64,000 nucleotides of DNA from Nocardia wallacei (GTDB lineage: Bacteria; Actinomycetota; Actinomycetes; Mycobacteriales; Mycobacteriaceae): the NCBI RefSeq assembly GCF_029868745.1, contig NZ_JARWOP010000307.1, positions 1 to 64,000 on the forward strand. The letters are read 5' to 3'. A model generated the notes under the pieces. It had not been told where the DNA came from, ran no database searches, and worked only from the letters and a program-made list of their open reading frames with translations. Shown here one piece after another: positions 15,376-24,634 of this stretch. A program made the translations under genes and the position numbers. Every line of letters begins with the position of its first letter. Position 1 is the stretch's first letter.

Positions 15376-17338
15376 CGGTGCTGCCGGGCTCGACGCTCGC
15401 ACCGGCGATCGGCGTCTGGCCGCGGATCGTGCCGCGGTCGTTGCCGGTGAAGATATTGCTCAGGACGACCTGTAGCCCGAGCGCCTCGAGTTCACTGCGC
15501 GCGGCCGACACGCTCTTGCCGCCGACGTCCGGGAGCTTCACCGCGTTCGAGACGATCAGGGTGACCGAGGCGCCGGACAGCAGGCTGGTACCGGCCTCGG
15601 GATCGGTCCCGGCGACCTGACCGGACTGGATACGCGCGTCGAACTCGGTTCTGGTGTCCTGCACCGTGATTCCGGCCTTGTCCAGCGTCGCGCGGGCCTC
15701 GTCGACGGTCTTGCCGCGCACGTCCGGCAGCTTCACCGGCGTGGATCCCTTGCTGCGGTACACCTTCACCGTCGCGTCCATCGGCAGGACGGTGCCCGGA
15801 CCCGGATCCAATTGCGCCAGTGTGCCTTTCGGTGCGGTGCTGGGTTTCTCGCCGCTGTCGACCGGTTTCAGTCCGGCGTCTCGGATGGCCTGGCGCACCT
15901 TGTCGATATCGTCGCCGGGCTGGACCTGCGGCACCTGGGGTTTGCCGCTCGAGACCAGCACCGCGACCGTGGAGCCCTTCACCACTCGGGCACCGGCCGC
16001 CGGATCGGTGCCGACCACGCCGCCGACCGGGATGGTGTCGGAGGCCTTGTCGCGCACCGTGGTATCGAATCCGGCGTTCTGCAGCACCACCGTCGCACGG
16101 TCGGTGTCCATCCCCGCGATCGGCGGCACGGCGGCGTAGCGGCCGACGCCGAGCCACCAGCCGCCCAGACCGAGCAGCAGCGCCAGCACGACCACGATGG
16201 CGGCCCAGATGTACATCCGGCGCCGGGATCTGTCGCGGTCGGCCTCGAAATCGTCGACGTAGGAGCGCTGCGGGGGCGGCGGCGGGCTCGCGTAGTCGGG
16301 GTAGTGGTCCTCGGGCCGCGGTTGCGTCGCGGTCATCACCCGCGTGTGCTGCGGTTGCGGGGCCGGTTGCTCGGCGGCGAAGCGAGTCGTCGCGTCGGGT
16401 GCGCTCGCCGCGGGCGCCGGGGTGGGGCCGATCCGGTACCGCGACGACAGGTGCTCGGCCGATTCCTTCGGCGCGGGCACCCGGTACGCGGGCAGGTGTA
16501 GCTCGCCGGCGATGCGCCGCAGTTCGCCGGCCATCTCGGTGGCGTCGGCGAAACGGTGCGCGGGCTCGCGCGCGGTGGCGTGGGCGACCAGTTCGTCGAT
16601 CTCCGGCGGCACCCCGGCGATGAACCGGCTCGGGCTGGGCACGTCCTTCTCGACCCGCTGGTACGCGATCGACAGCGAGGTGTCGCCCGTGAACGGGGTC
16701 CGCCCGGTCAGCATCTCGAAGATCAGGACGCCGAAGGAGTACACGTCGCTGCGGGCGTCGGCGTTGCCGTCGGTGACCTGCTCGGGCGAGAGGTAGTGGG
16801 CCGTGCCCAGGATGACGCTCGCCGAGGTCATATTCGATCCGGCGGCCGCGCGCACCAGCCCGAAGTCGGCGATCTTGACCTCGCCGGCATCGGAGATCAG
16901 CACGTTCTCCGGTTTGACGTCGCGGTGCACCAGGCCCGCCGCGTGCGCCACCCCGATCGCCTGCAGCACCGGTTCGGCCACCGCGTAGACGGCGTGCGGC
17001 GGCATCGGGCCGCGCTCGCGCAGCAGTTCGCGCAGGGTGCCGCCCTCGACCAGTTCCATGATCAGGAACGGGTGCTCGCCGTCGATGCCCTGGTCGTACA
17101 CGGCGACGAGGGACGGATGCTTCAGCTTGGCCACCGAACGGGCCTCGAATTCGAACCGGCTCAGGAATTGCGGATCGCCGGCGAATTTCGGGTCCATCAC
17201 CTTGATCGCCACCGGCCGGTCCAGCCGCGTATCCACCCCCCGAAACACCATCGACATGCCGCCGCGCGCGATGGGCGCGTCGATCCGGTAGCGCCCGTCC
17301 AGCATCTGGCCGATCAACAGATGTCCTCCGACTTTCAC
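15350..17338 (-). CDS. pknL: Ser/Thr protein kinase PknL with four PASTA domains
   Basis: A 662-residue transmembrane kinase. The N-terminal catalytic domain (about 10-275) shows IARGGMSMVFRG, HRDVKPENVLI, ADFGLVRA and GTAHYLSPEQ. A Pro-rich juxtamembrane region leads to one transmembrane helix (WAAIVVVLALLLGLGGWW, near 385). Four extracellular PASTA repeats follow, so the kinase probably senses peptidoglycan fragments or lipid II. GTG 17338 is chosen because GAGGTGAG lies just upstream; longer frames add unrelated residues. PknL of M. tuberculosis is short and lacks PASTA repeats, whereas corynebacterial PknL has them. The divergent neighbour is its likely substrate. Confidence 0.9.
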   Translation of the reverse strand: MKVGGHLLIGQMLDGRYRIDAPIARGGMSMVFRGVDTRLDRPVAIKVMDPKFAGDPQFLSRFEFEARSVAKLKHPSLVAVYDQGIDGEHPFLIMELVEGGTLRELLRERGPMPPHAVYAVAEPVLQAIGVAHAAGLVHRDVKPENVLISDAGEVKIADFGLVRAAAGSNMTSASVILGTAHYLSPEQVTDGNADARSDVYSFGVLIFEMLTGRTPFTGDTSLSIAYQRVEKDVPSPSRFIAGVPPEIDELVAHATAREPAHRFADATEMAGELRRIAGELHLPAYRVPAPKESAEHLSSRYRIGPTPAPAASAPDATTRFAAEQPAPQPQHTRVMTATQPRPEDHYPDYASPPPPPQRSYVDDFEADRDRSRRRMYIWAAIVVVLALLLGLGGWWLGVGRYAAVPPIAGMDTDRATVVLQNAGFDTTVRDKASDTIPVGGVVGTDPAAGARVVKGSTVAVLVSSGKPQVPQVQPGDDIDKVRQAIRDAGLKPVDSGEKPSTAPKGTLAQLDPGPGTVLPMDATVKVYRSKGSTPVKLPDVRGKTVDEARATLDKAGITVQDTRTEFDARIQSGQVAGTDPEAGTSLLSGASVTLIVSNAVKLPDVGGKSVSAARSELEALGLQVVLSNIFTGNDRGTIRGQTPIAGASVEPGSTVTLVVLPF

Positions 17339-17468
17339 AAAGCTCTCACCTCTCGCCTCGGCTGCGACAAGCGAACGCCGCCCCCGTGGCGGCTGGTGTC
17401 GATGGTATAGGCGGTTACCGTCCGGGTGTCTCACGACGTGCGGAGACGAACCGTCTACCGTTATCCGG

Positions 17469-17837
17469 GTGAGTGCATTCCCTTGCAGCGACGATGTCGT
17501 CCCGGAGTCGGTGACCCTGCTCCCGCTGCCCGAGGTGGCCGAGCAACTCGGCCTGGCCGTGACTCGTGTGCATCAGATGTTGCGCGATCATCATCTGCTG
17601 GCGATTCGCCGGAAAGGCGTCGCCGGAGTCCCGAAGGATTTCTTCGACCCCACCGGCGCCATCGTGAAGCCCCTGCCCGGCCTGATCACGGTGATGCGCG
17701 ACGCGAAATACACCGACGAGGAAATTCTCGAGTGGCTCTACACCGACGACGACAGCCTTCCCGGCCGTCCCGTCGACGCCATCCACGGCCCACTCGCCCG
17801 AGAGGTGGTCCGCCGCGCGGCGGCCGAGCCCTTCTGA
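17469..17837 (+). CDS. Rv2175c-like DNA-binding protein, probable PknL partner
   Basis: A 122-residue protein with an N-terminal winged/helix-turn-helix region (LPLPEVAEQLGLAVTRVHQMLRDHHLLAIRR) and a conserved C-terminal block (ITVMRDAKYTDEEILEWLYTDDDSLPGRP). Family and position match M. tuberculosis Rv2175c, a DNA-binding protein phosphorylated by PknL. It is transcribed divergently from pknL with 130 bases between the starts. The start is GTG 17469. Confidence 0.85.
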   Translation: MSAFPCSDDVVPESVTLLPLPEVAEQLGLAVTRVHQMLRDHHLLAIRRKGVAGVPKDFFDPTGAIVKPLPGLITVMRDAKYTDEEILEWLYTDDDSLPGRPVDAIHGPLAREVVRRAAAEPF

Positions 17838-17918
17838 CGCGGATCGACGCCGCTCGCCATCGACACGGCGGTGGGCGGCCGTGCGCCTGTTAGGCCAGGC
17901 ACGAATAGCCGGGGTGGG

Positions 17919-18872
17919 CTACCGACCGGTTCGAATGAAGGGCACGAGCACGGGCCCGAATTCGCTGGCGGCGACCCGCAGGCGCCGGTGTCGAGGGACC
18001 ACGGCGCGGGTGGCGAATATCGCGTACTCCGAGCGCTCGATCTCGTCGAGGATCCCGGCGTACAGCGTGGCGGCGGTCCGGATGGCCGGTCGCACGCGGG
18101 GGTGCAGCAGGTTTATGCCGGGTTCGGCGCGGCGATACAGCGCGCGATTCGTGGCGATCAAGTGCGCCAGGGCGCGGCGCACGCGCGGGTCGGTGCGGCC
18201 GGTGCGGTGGCAGTGCACGAGCAGGTCGGCGTCCACGCCGAAGGCATCCAGTTCGTCGGCGGGCAGGTAGATCCGGTCGCGGTCGAGGTCCTCGCCCACG
18301 TCGCGCAGGAAGTTGGTGAGCTGGAAGGCCTCGCCCAGCGCCGCGGCGGCGGGCTCGGCCTCGGCGCGCGGGCCGACCGTGCCCAGGACGGGCAGTAACT
18401 GCAACCCGATCGCCGCCGCCGACCCGCGCATGTAGCCGCGTAACTCGGCCATGGTGGCGTAGCGGTTGCGGAACAGCGGTGAACCCGGCACGTCCATGCG
18501 CATGGCGTCCAGGAACGTCCAGAAGTGTTCGGGCGCAATGGCGAACCGGTCGATGGTGTCGCCGACCGCCCACAGCACCGGCTCCCATTCCGGCCGGACG
18601 GTCACGCGCCCGAGCCTTGTCGTGTCGCGGGCCGGAAACGCCAGCCGCTCGCGCAGCAGCTGCTCGATCAGATCCAGTTGTGCCGCAGCGTCTCTCGCGC
18701 CGTGGTCGACGATGTCGTCGACCGTGCGGGCGAAGCCGTAGAGGGCGTGCACGGCCGGGCGTTGCTCGGCGGAGAGCAGGCGGGTGGCGAGGAAATAGGT
18801 GCGGCCGTGGGCGGCCGCCACCGTGCGGCAGTACCGGTAGGCGGTCGACGCATCGATGCCGCCGGGCGTCAC
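17919..18872 (-). CDS. crtB: phytoene synthase
   Basis: A 317-residue trans-isoprenyl diphosphate synthase. Both aspartate-rich motifs are present: ARTVDDIVDHGARD and RDVGEDLDRDRIYLP. The enzyme condenses two geranylgeranyl diphosphates to 15-cis-phytoene, the first committed carotenoid step. The GTG start at 18872 overlaps the TGA of mptA by four bases (GTGA), so the two are translationally coupled. The frame continues upstream through mptA, but that part is a shadow. Confidence 0.9.
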   Translation of the reverse strand: MTPGGIDASTAYRYCRTVAAAHGRTYFLATRLLSAEQRPAVHALYGFARTVDDIVDHGARDAAAQLDLIEQLLRERLAFPARDTTRLGRVTVRPEWEPVLWAVGDTIDRFAIAPEHFWTFLDAMRMDVPGSPLFRNRYATMAELRGYMRGSAAAIGLQLLPVLGTVGPRAEAEPAAAALGEAFQLTNFLRDVGEDLDRDRIYLPADELDAFGVDADLLVHCHRTGRTDPRVRRALAHLIATNRALYRRAEPGINLLHPRVRPAIRTAATLYAGILDEIERSEYAIFATRAVVPRHRRLRVAASEFGPVLVPFIRTGR

Positions 18873-20473
18873 TGCCGGGTTCTGCCGGTGTCGGCGCGCA
18901 GCCGCAGCGGATCCACCGTGCGCAGCGACAGCGCCGCCACCACCGCGACGAATGTGGCCGCGGCGACGTGCACCGGGTTGTACAGCCCGATCGCGCCGCC
19001 GGGCTGGAACACCAGCATCAGCCAGGTGCACAGGCCCACCAGCACCATCAGCGTCGTGGTCGACATCGCGAATCCGGCGGCCAGTGCGAGAGGCCACGAG
19101 TAGTACCAGGGCAGCGCGGCGGGGGAGAGGATGACGATCGCGACGAAGGCGATCAGGATGCCCAGCACGGCCTCTCGCTCGCTGTGCTTGAACCGCCACC
19201 AGGTCCAGATCAGGATCGCGACCAGCGCCACCGCGCACAGGCCGCGAGTCCAGGTCAGCACCGACTCCACCCGCAGCGGCGTCACCCAGGTCACCATGTG
19301 CGCCATGATGGTCGGCAGCGACAGCCAGTTGATGATCTTCTTCGAACCCGACAGCGCGGTGAGCCAGCCGATCCCGACCCCGGCGACCGCCGACGCCGCG
19401 GCGAACACCACCGCGAACACCGACAGCCCGAGACCACCGATCTTGGCGAAGGTCCACAGCGGATGCGGCAGCGGCCCTTTGTCCTCGGCGGACCGCCGCT
19501 CCCGTTCGTGAATCATCCAGATCCACACCAGGAACGGCAGTGCCACGCCCGCGGTCGCCTTGATCGCCACGCCGATCGCGACCACCACGATGCCCGCCGC
19601 GTGATGGCGCTCCAGCACCAGCGCGATGCCCGCGGCCATCAGCCCGACCATCAGCATCTCGTTGTGCACGCCGCCGATCAGGTGGATCAGCACCAGCGGG
19701 TTGAGCACCGCGAGCCACAGCGCGACCGTCGGCTTGCCGCCCAGGTGCTTGGTCAGATGCGGGACCGCCCACATCATCAGGGCCAGGCCGGGCAGCATCA
19801 CCAGGCGCATCGCCCAGGTCCCGGCCACCACGTTGTCGCCGGTGACCGTGGTGATCCACTTGCCCAGCAGCAGGAAGATCGGGCCGTACGGCGCGGTGGT
19901 GGTGGTCCACACCGGGCTCACATTGTCCAGCAGCACACCGGGATTCACCACCGGGCCGACCGTGTACGGGTCGAAGCCGTCGCGCAGCAGCGCGCCCTGC
20001 GCCAGGTAGGAGTAGACGTCCGCGCTGAACATGGGCACGGCGAACAACAGCGGGAAGATCCAGATGCCGACGACCGCGCGCAACTCGTTGAGCGTCACCG
20101 CGCTACCGCGCTCGGAGGTGCCGATCGTGATCCGCCCCAGCCGAACCCACGCGACGATCATCGCCAGCACACCGATCCACACCCCGATGGTCGCCAGGGC
20201 GTAGCCGTGCCCGAACCGCAACCAGGACAGGTGGGCCGCCTCCAGCAGCGGATCGCTGCGCCGCACCGCGCCGGCGCCCAGGCCGCCGCAGGTGATCATC
20301 AGCGCGCCCCAGAAGCCCAGCAGCGCCGCGTGCCCCTCGGGGCTACGCAGAAAATCGGCGGAGAAGTGCAGCCACCAGCGCAGGGTGCGCGGTACCGCCG
20401 GGGCGGCGAGAGCCGGTGCCTCGGTGATTGCTGTGTCCGCCATGGTGGCGGTGTTCGTGTCGGGGGTCGGCAT
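18869..20473 (-). CDS. mptA: polyprenyl-phosphate-mannose-dependent alpha-(1,6)-mannosyltransferase MptA-type (GT-C)
   Basis: A 534-residue polytopic membrane protein with about 12 hydrophobic segments (for example LLGFWGALMITCGGLGAG and VVAIGVAIKATAGVALPFLVW). A short charged loop near residues 130-165 (FSADVYSYLAQGALL) carries the Asp-containing signature of GT-C enzymes. It corresponds to Rv2174/MptA, which elongates the alpha-1,6-mannan core of lipomannan/LAM on the outer face of the membrane. It shares a 4-base overlap with crtB and sits downstream of crtI, so mannan and pigment genes appear co-transcribed. Confidence 0.85.
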   Translation of the reverse strand: MPTPDTNTATMADTAITEAPALAAPAVPRTLRWWLHFSADFLRSPEGHAALLGFWGALMITCGGLGAGAVRRSDPLLEAAHLSWLRFGHGYALATIGVWIGVLAMIVAWVRLGRITIGTSERGSAVTLNELRAVVGIWIFPLLFAVPMFSADVYSYLAQGALLRDGFDPYTVGPVVNPGVLLDNVSPVWTTTTAPYGPIFLLLGKWITTVTGDNVVAGTWAMRLVMLPGLALMMWAVPHLTKHLGGKPTVALWLAVLNPLVLIHLIGGVHNEMLMVGLMAAGIALVLERHHAAGIVVVAIGVAIKATAGVALPFLVWIWMIHERERRSAEDKGPLPHPLWTFAKIGGLGLSVFAVVFAAASAVAGVGIGWLTALSGSKKIINWLSLPTIMAHMVTWVTPLRVESVLTWTRGLCAVALVAILIWTWWRFKHSEREAVLGILIAFVAIVILSPAALPWYYSWPLALAAGFAMSTTTLMVLVGLCTWLMLVFQPGGAIGLYNPVHVAAATFVAVVAALSLRTVDPLRLRADTGRTRQ

Positions 20474-20677
20474 AGGTCGTCGGGTCCCCCCGGGGAAGTC
20501 GGTGCGGTCGGGACCGCTGTCTACAAGGTCGGCCGCTAGTTTAATTGGTTGCGGGGAACACTAGCGCGTCGGTCGGCCGGTATCACGTCGGAGCCGCCCC
20601 GCGACGACTCCGTGTCCTTTTTCGGAGCCCGGCACTTCTCCGTCGGCGACCGCGTTGTCGCCGTCCGCCGGACTCGG

Positions 20678-22249
20678 TCATGCGGAGGCGACGCGGCGGT
20701 GCCGGTCACCTCCCGCGGTCGCCCCGAGCCGTGGCGGACCCGTGCCGATGATGCGCTGAGCGGCCAATTTTCCGGACAGGACGGTGGTCGGCACGCCGAC
20801 TCCGGGCGTGGTGCCGCAGCCCGCGAGCACCACATTGGCGGGTGTCCCGGGGAGATTGCGGGTGCGGAACGGGCCGGTCTGGCGGAACAGGTGCGCCGCG
20901 GAGAACGGGCTGCCCGCGAGCATGCCCTGGGCCTGCCAGGTGTGCGGGGTGTCGAGGTGGTCGACGGTGAAGTGTTCGGCGATGCCGTGGTAGCCGCGGC
21001 GTTCCAGGACAGCGAGCAGCTCGCGCAGATAGGCGGGACCGATCTCGGTCCAATTCAACGGCGCCGCACGCAGATTCGGGCACGGCGCCAGCAGCGACAG
21101 CGGCTCGTGGCGGCCGGTGGGGCGGTCGATGAACAGGCCGGGATCGGTGAGCGCGGGACGGGTCAGCAGCAGCGACGGGTCGCGCATCGGGCGGCCGCGG
21201 CCACGGCGGGCGGCGATCTCGGCGAACGTGGCGTCCCACGCGGCGCCGAAGTCGATGGTGTGGTGCGCCCGCACCGGCCAGGCGGCGGCGATCTCGGCGG
21301 GGACGGTGCCGTGCGCGACGACCGCCGAGGGCGAGGCCCGCAGCGGCCGCCGGCGGCGAATGCCGAAGCGCTCCAGCGCGCCCAGGTCGGCGGTGAGTAC
21401 CACCGCGTCGCAGTCGAAGGTCCGGCCGTCGGCGGTCCGCACGCGGCGCGCCCGGCCGTCGGCGTAGTCGATGCCCGTCACCTCGGTGTTCAGCTCGAGA
21501 CGTCCGCCCGCGGCGGTGAGGGCCGCGGCCATGGCCGCGGGGATCGCGCGCATGCCGCCCTCCGGGTAGTACACGCCCAGGCAGGTGTCCATGTGCGGGA
21601 TCGCGCCGTACACGCCCAGCGCCTGCGCCGGCGCCATGCCCGCGTACAGGGCCTGGAAGGTGAACAGTCGCGCCAATCTGGGGTCGTCCAGGGTCCGGTG
21701 CACCCGTGCACCGAGCCGCCCGAACGCGCCCAGCCGGACCAGCTCGGCCAGCGCCCGCCGCTTCGCGGGCAGCCGGATCAGGTCCAGCGGCGAATCGAAG
21801 TTGGTGTCCATGAATTCGGCGTACGCGCCGGTGTAGACGCGCCCCAGCCAATCGCGCAGGCGCAGATAGCGCCCGGCCTCCTCGGGCCCGCAGGCGCCGG
21901 TGACCTCCGCGGCCATCGCGTCGGGGTCGTCGAAGACGTCGATCACGGAGTCGTCGGCGAAGCGGGCTCGGTAGGCCGGGGCGAGGTGGTGGATGCGCGG
22001 TCCCCGCACCGTGCCCCCGGCCGCGGCCAGTGCCTCGTCGATCAGGCCGGGGAGGGTGAGAACGGTTGCGCCGGAATCTATCTCGTAATCGGGACCGCGG
22101 TACACGCCGACCCGGCCGCCGGGATGGTCGGCCCGTTCGAGCAGGGTCACGGTGCGCCCGGAACCCACCAGGTACAGCGCGGCCGACAGTCCCGACAGCC
22201 CGGCGCCGATCACGACGATCCGATCGGTCGGTCCGGCAACGGTTCTCAC
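20678..22249 (-). CDS. crtI: phytoene desaturase (CrtI family)
   Basis: A 523-residue FAD-dependent desaturase. It starts with the dinucleotide-binding motif VVIGAGLSGLSAALYL and ends with the CrtI signature NVVLAGCGTTPGVGVPTTVLSGKLAA. It should convert phytoene to lycopene or a near intermediate. GTG 22249 has an AGGAG site. It lies 28 bases downstream of crtE in the same direction, forming an operon. About 200 bases separate its stop from the mptA start, with no clear terminator. Confidence 0.9.
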   Translation of the reverse strand: MRTVAGPTDRIVVIGAGLSGLSAALYLVGSGRTVTLLERADHPGGRVGVYRGPDYEIDSGATVLTLPGLIDEALAAAGGTVRGPRIHHLAPAYRARFADDSVIDVFDDPDAMAAEVTGACGPEEAGRYLRLRDWLGRVYTGAYAEFMDTNFDSPLDLIRLPAKRRALAELVRLGAFGRLGARVHRTLDDPRLARLFTFQALYAGMAPAQALGVYGAIPHMDTCLGVYYPEGGMRAIPAAMAAALTAAGGRLELNTEVTGIDYADGRARRVRTADGRTFDCDAVVLTADLGALERFGIRRRRPLRASPSAVVAHGTVPAEIAAAWPVRAHHTIDFGAAWDATFAEIAARRGRGRPMRDPSLLLTRPALTDPGLFIDRPTGRHEPLSLLAPCPNLRAAPLNWTEIGPAYLRELLAVLERRGYHGIAEHFTVDHLDTPHTWQAQGMLAGSPFSAAHLFRQTGPFRTRNLPGTPANVVLAGCGTTPGVGVPTTVLSGKLAAQRIIGTGPPRLGATAGGDRHRRVASA

Positions 22250-22277
22250 GCGAAGGCTCCTGTGGTCGTCGGGCGCG

Positions 22278-23390
22278 TCATGCGACGCGCTTGGTGGCGG
22301 CCAGCGCCATCGCCCGCAGCCGCTCCTTCGCCTTCGGCGTGGCCGAACTGTGCTCGAGCGCCGCCAGCCCGCGGTCGGTGAGGTCGGCGATGCGGCGCTC
22401 CACCTCGTCGACCGCGCCGAGTTCGGTGATCAGCGCGCGCAGCCGGGTCACCGTGTCGGGGGACAGGTCGGTGCCCAGCGACGAGCGCAGCAGCTCGGCC
22501 GCCGCCGGGATGGTGGCATCGGCGCGGCGCAGCGCCTCGGCGACCAGGACCGTGCGTTTGCCCTCGCGCAGGTCGTCGCCCGAGGGTTTGCCGGTGACCG
22601 CCGGATCCCCGAAGACGCCCAGCAGGTCGTCGCGCAACTGGAAGGCGATGCCGATATCGGTGCCGAACTCGCGGTAGGCGGCGATCAGCGCCGGGTCGGC
22701 GTCGGCCAGCGCCGCACCCAGATGCAGCGGCCGCTCGACGGTGTAGGCGGCGGTCTTGTAGCGGTTGATGCGCAGCGCCGCCTCCACCGAGTCGTCGGCG
22801 CCCGCCTCGCCGTGGATGTCGAGCAACTGCCCGCCCATCACCTCCGTGCGCATCGCCGCCCACACGGGGGCGAACCGGACCCGCGCTGCCGGGTCCAGCC
22901 CGGCCGCCGACACCATGTCGTCGGCCCAGGCCAGTGCCAGGTCGCCGATCAGCACCGCCACGCTGATCCCGAAATGCCCCGAGTCGCCGCGCCATTCGCG
23001 CTCGCGATGGCGCTTCTCGAAGTCCACATGCACGGTCGGGAAGCCGCGGCGGGTGCGCGAGGAGTCGATGATGTCGTCGTGGATCAGCGCGCACGCCTGC
23101 ACGAGTTCCAAAGCGGCGCAGGCGGTCAGCACCGGGCCCGCCTGCGGTCCGGCCGGATCGCCGCCCGCGCCCAGCCAGCCCGTCCAGGCGAACGAGGGGC
23201 GGGTGCGCTTGCCGCCGCGCAACACGAAATCCTCGAGTTCGGCGACCGCGTCGACGAATACCGGGCCCAGCTCGCCGACGAGGTCCCGGCGGTCGGTGAA
23301 GAACTCGGTGAGCGCGGTATCGACGGCCGCCACCAGCGCCGCGGGAGCGATCGGGGCCGATCTGGTCGGGGTGGTCGGTCCGGCGGACAT
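22278..23390 (-). CDS. crtE: geranylgeranyl diphosphate synthase (polyprenyl synthetase)
   Basis: A 370-residue all-alpha prenyltransferase. The first aspartate-rich motif (IHDDIIDSSRTRRG) and the second (QLRDDLLGVFGDP) are intact, along with GGKRTRPSF. It makes the C20 precursor for CrtB. By position it replaces Rv2173 (idsA2) next to mptA. ATG 23390 follows GGGAGGT. It heads the crtE-crtI-mptA-crtB gene string on the minus strand. The chain length of the product is inferred from neighbours. Confidence 0.88.
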   Translation of the reverse strand: MSAGPTTPTRSAPIAPAALVAAVDTALTEFFTDRRDLVGELGPVFVDAVAELEDFVLRGGKRTRPSFAWTGWLGAGGDPAGPQAGPVLTACAALELVQACALIHDDIIDSSRTRRGFPTVHVDFEKRHREREWRGDSGHFGISVAVLIGDLALAWADDMVSAAGLDPAARVRFAPVWAAMRTEVMGGQLLDIHGEAGADDSVEAALRINRYKTAAYTVERPLHLGAALADADPALIAAYREFGTDIGIAFQLRDDLLGVFGDPAVTGKPSGDDLREGKRTVLVAEALRRADATIPAAAELLRSSLGTDLSPDTVTRLRALITELGAVDEVERRIADLTDRGLAALEHSSATPKAKERLRAMALAATKRVA

Positions 23391-23551
23391 AGGAACCTCC
23401 CAGTGGTTCGACGCGTCGGCGAGCTGTTTATGCGGCTATAGGTAATTCGGGGCACGACCGCACCCCGGATGGAACCTTACCGACCTACCGATTTGCGGCC
23501 GATGCGCCCAGGGGCCGCAGTGAGCGGCGCCACCCCACTTACACTGGTTCG

Positions 23552-24550
23552 GTGAGTTTCGACAACGTACGGGGACGCTCGACCCCAGGCCGAACGACCC
23601 GGACGCCGCAGGTTTCCGGAACTCCGTCCGTCGTAGGGCAGCTGGTCAGGCGTCCCGACGGGACCATCCCGTTCTCGGTGGAGTTCAATCCGCCGCGCGA
23701 CGCCGCCGCCGAGGCGCGGCTGTGGCGTGCCGCCCGCGAGTTCGAGCGCATGCATCCGGCGTTCGTGTCGATGACCTACGGGGCCGGGGGGTCGACCCGC
23801 GACCGCACCGCCCGGGTGACGGGCCAGCTCGCCCGGGAGACGACCCTGCTCACGGTGGCGCATCTGACCGCGGTCGAGCACAGCGTCGCGGAACTGCGTT
23901 CGATCGTCGGCACCTACGCCGACGCCGGTATCCGCAATCTGCTGGTGCTGCGCGGTGACCCGCCCGGCGACCCGCTGGGCGAGTGGCGCAAGCACCCCGA
24001 CGGCCTGGAATACGCCGAGGACCTGGTGCGCATGGTCCGCGGCCTCGGCGACTTCCACGTGGGTGTGGCATCGTTCCCGCAGGGGCACCACCGCTCCCCG
24101 GACCTCGACCACGACACCGCCTACCTGTGCGCGAAACTGCGTGCGGGAGCGGAGTATTCGATCACCCAGATGTTCTTCGACGTGGAGCACTACCTGCGCC
24201 TGCGGGACCGGGTGGCGGCCTGCGACGCGGTCGAGGGCGCCAAGCCGATCATCCCGGAACTGATGCCGATCACCTCGCTGCGCACCGTGCAGCGCGCCGA
24301 GGAGTTGTCGGGCCGGCCGGTGCCGCCGGCGCTGATGCGGCGGCTCGAACGCGCCGGGGGCAGCGATCCGGAGGCCAACCGCAACGACGTGCGCGCGGTC
24401 GGCATCGAGATCGCCACCGAGATCGGTCAGCGTCTGATCGACGAGGGTGCGCCCTGCCTGCACTTCATCACCCTCAACTTCGCCAAGGCCACCACCGAGG
24501 TGCTCACCAACCTCGGTTACACCGTGACGGCCGCCCCCGTGAGCGCCTGA
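23552..24550 (+). CDS. methylenetetrahydrofolate reductase-like protein (Rv2172c-like)
   Basis: A 332-residue TIM-barrel protein of the MetF family with FSVEFNPPRD, SMTYGAGGSTRDRT, LLVLRGDPPGDP and SITQMFFDVEHYLRLRD. It should reduce 5,10-methylene-THF to 5-methyl-THF for methionine synthesis. The locus equals Rv2172c, a divergent mycobacterial MTHFR; flavin or F420 use cannot be read from the sequence. The first 25 residues are an Arg/Thr-rich extension. The GTG start at 23552 has only a weak ribosome site. It is divergent from crtE. Confidence 0.82.
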   Translation: MSFDNVRGRSTPGRTTRTPQVSGTPSVVGQLVRRPDGTIPFSVEFNPPRDAAAEARLWRAAREFERMHPAFVSMTYGAGGSTRDRTARVTGQLARETTLLTVAHLTAVEHSVAELRSIVGTYADAGIRNLLVLRGDPPGDPLGEWRKHPDGLEYAEDLVRMVRGLGDFHVGVASFPQGHHRSPDLDHDTAYLCAKLRAGAEYSITQMFFDVEHYLRLRDRVAACDAVEGAKPIIPELMPITSLRTVQRAEELSGRPVPPALMRRLERAGGSDPEANRNDVRAVGIEIATEIGQRLIDEGAPCLHFITLNFAKATTEVLTNLGYTVTAAPVSA

Positions 24551-24634
24551 TCGGCGTTTCGCGGCTCGATTGCCGGGTGTGTGCTCCGTGCGCGAGTACC
24601 CTCACGTCCGACCGTGACGACGAGGAGAACTCCG

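Noticed and set aside
18479..20539. 686-codon plus-strand frame opposite crtB and mptA
   Set aside because: Codon bias of the real genes keeps the opposite frame open in GC-rich DNA. The product is low complexity and the minus-strand genes are certain.
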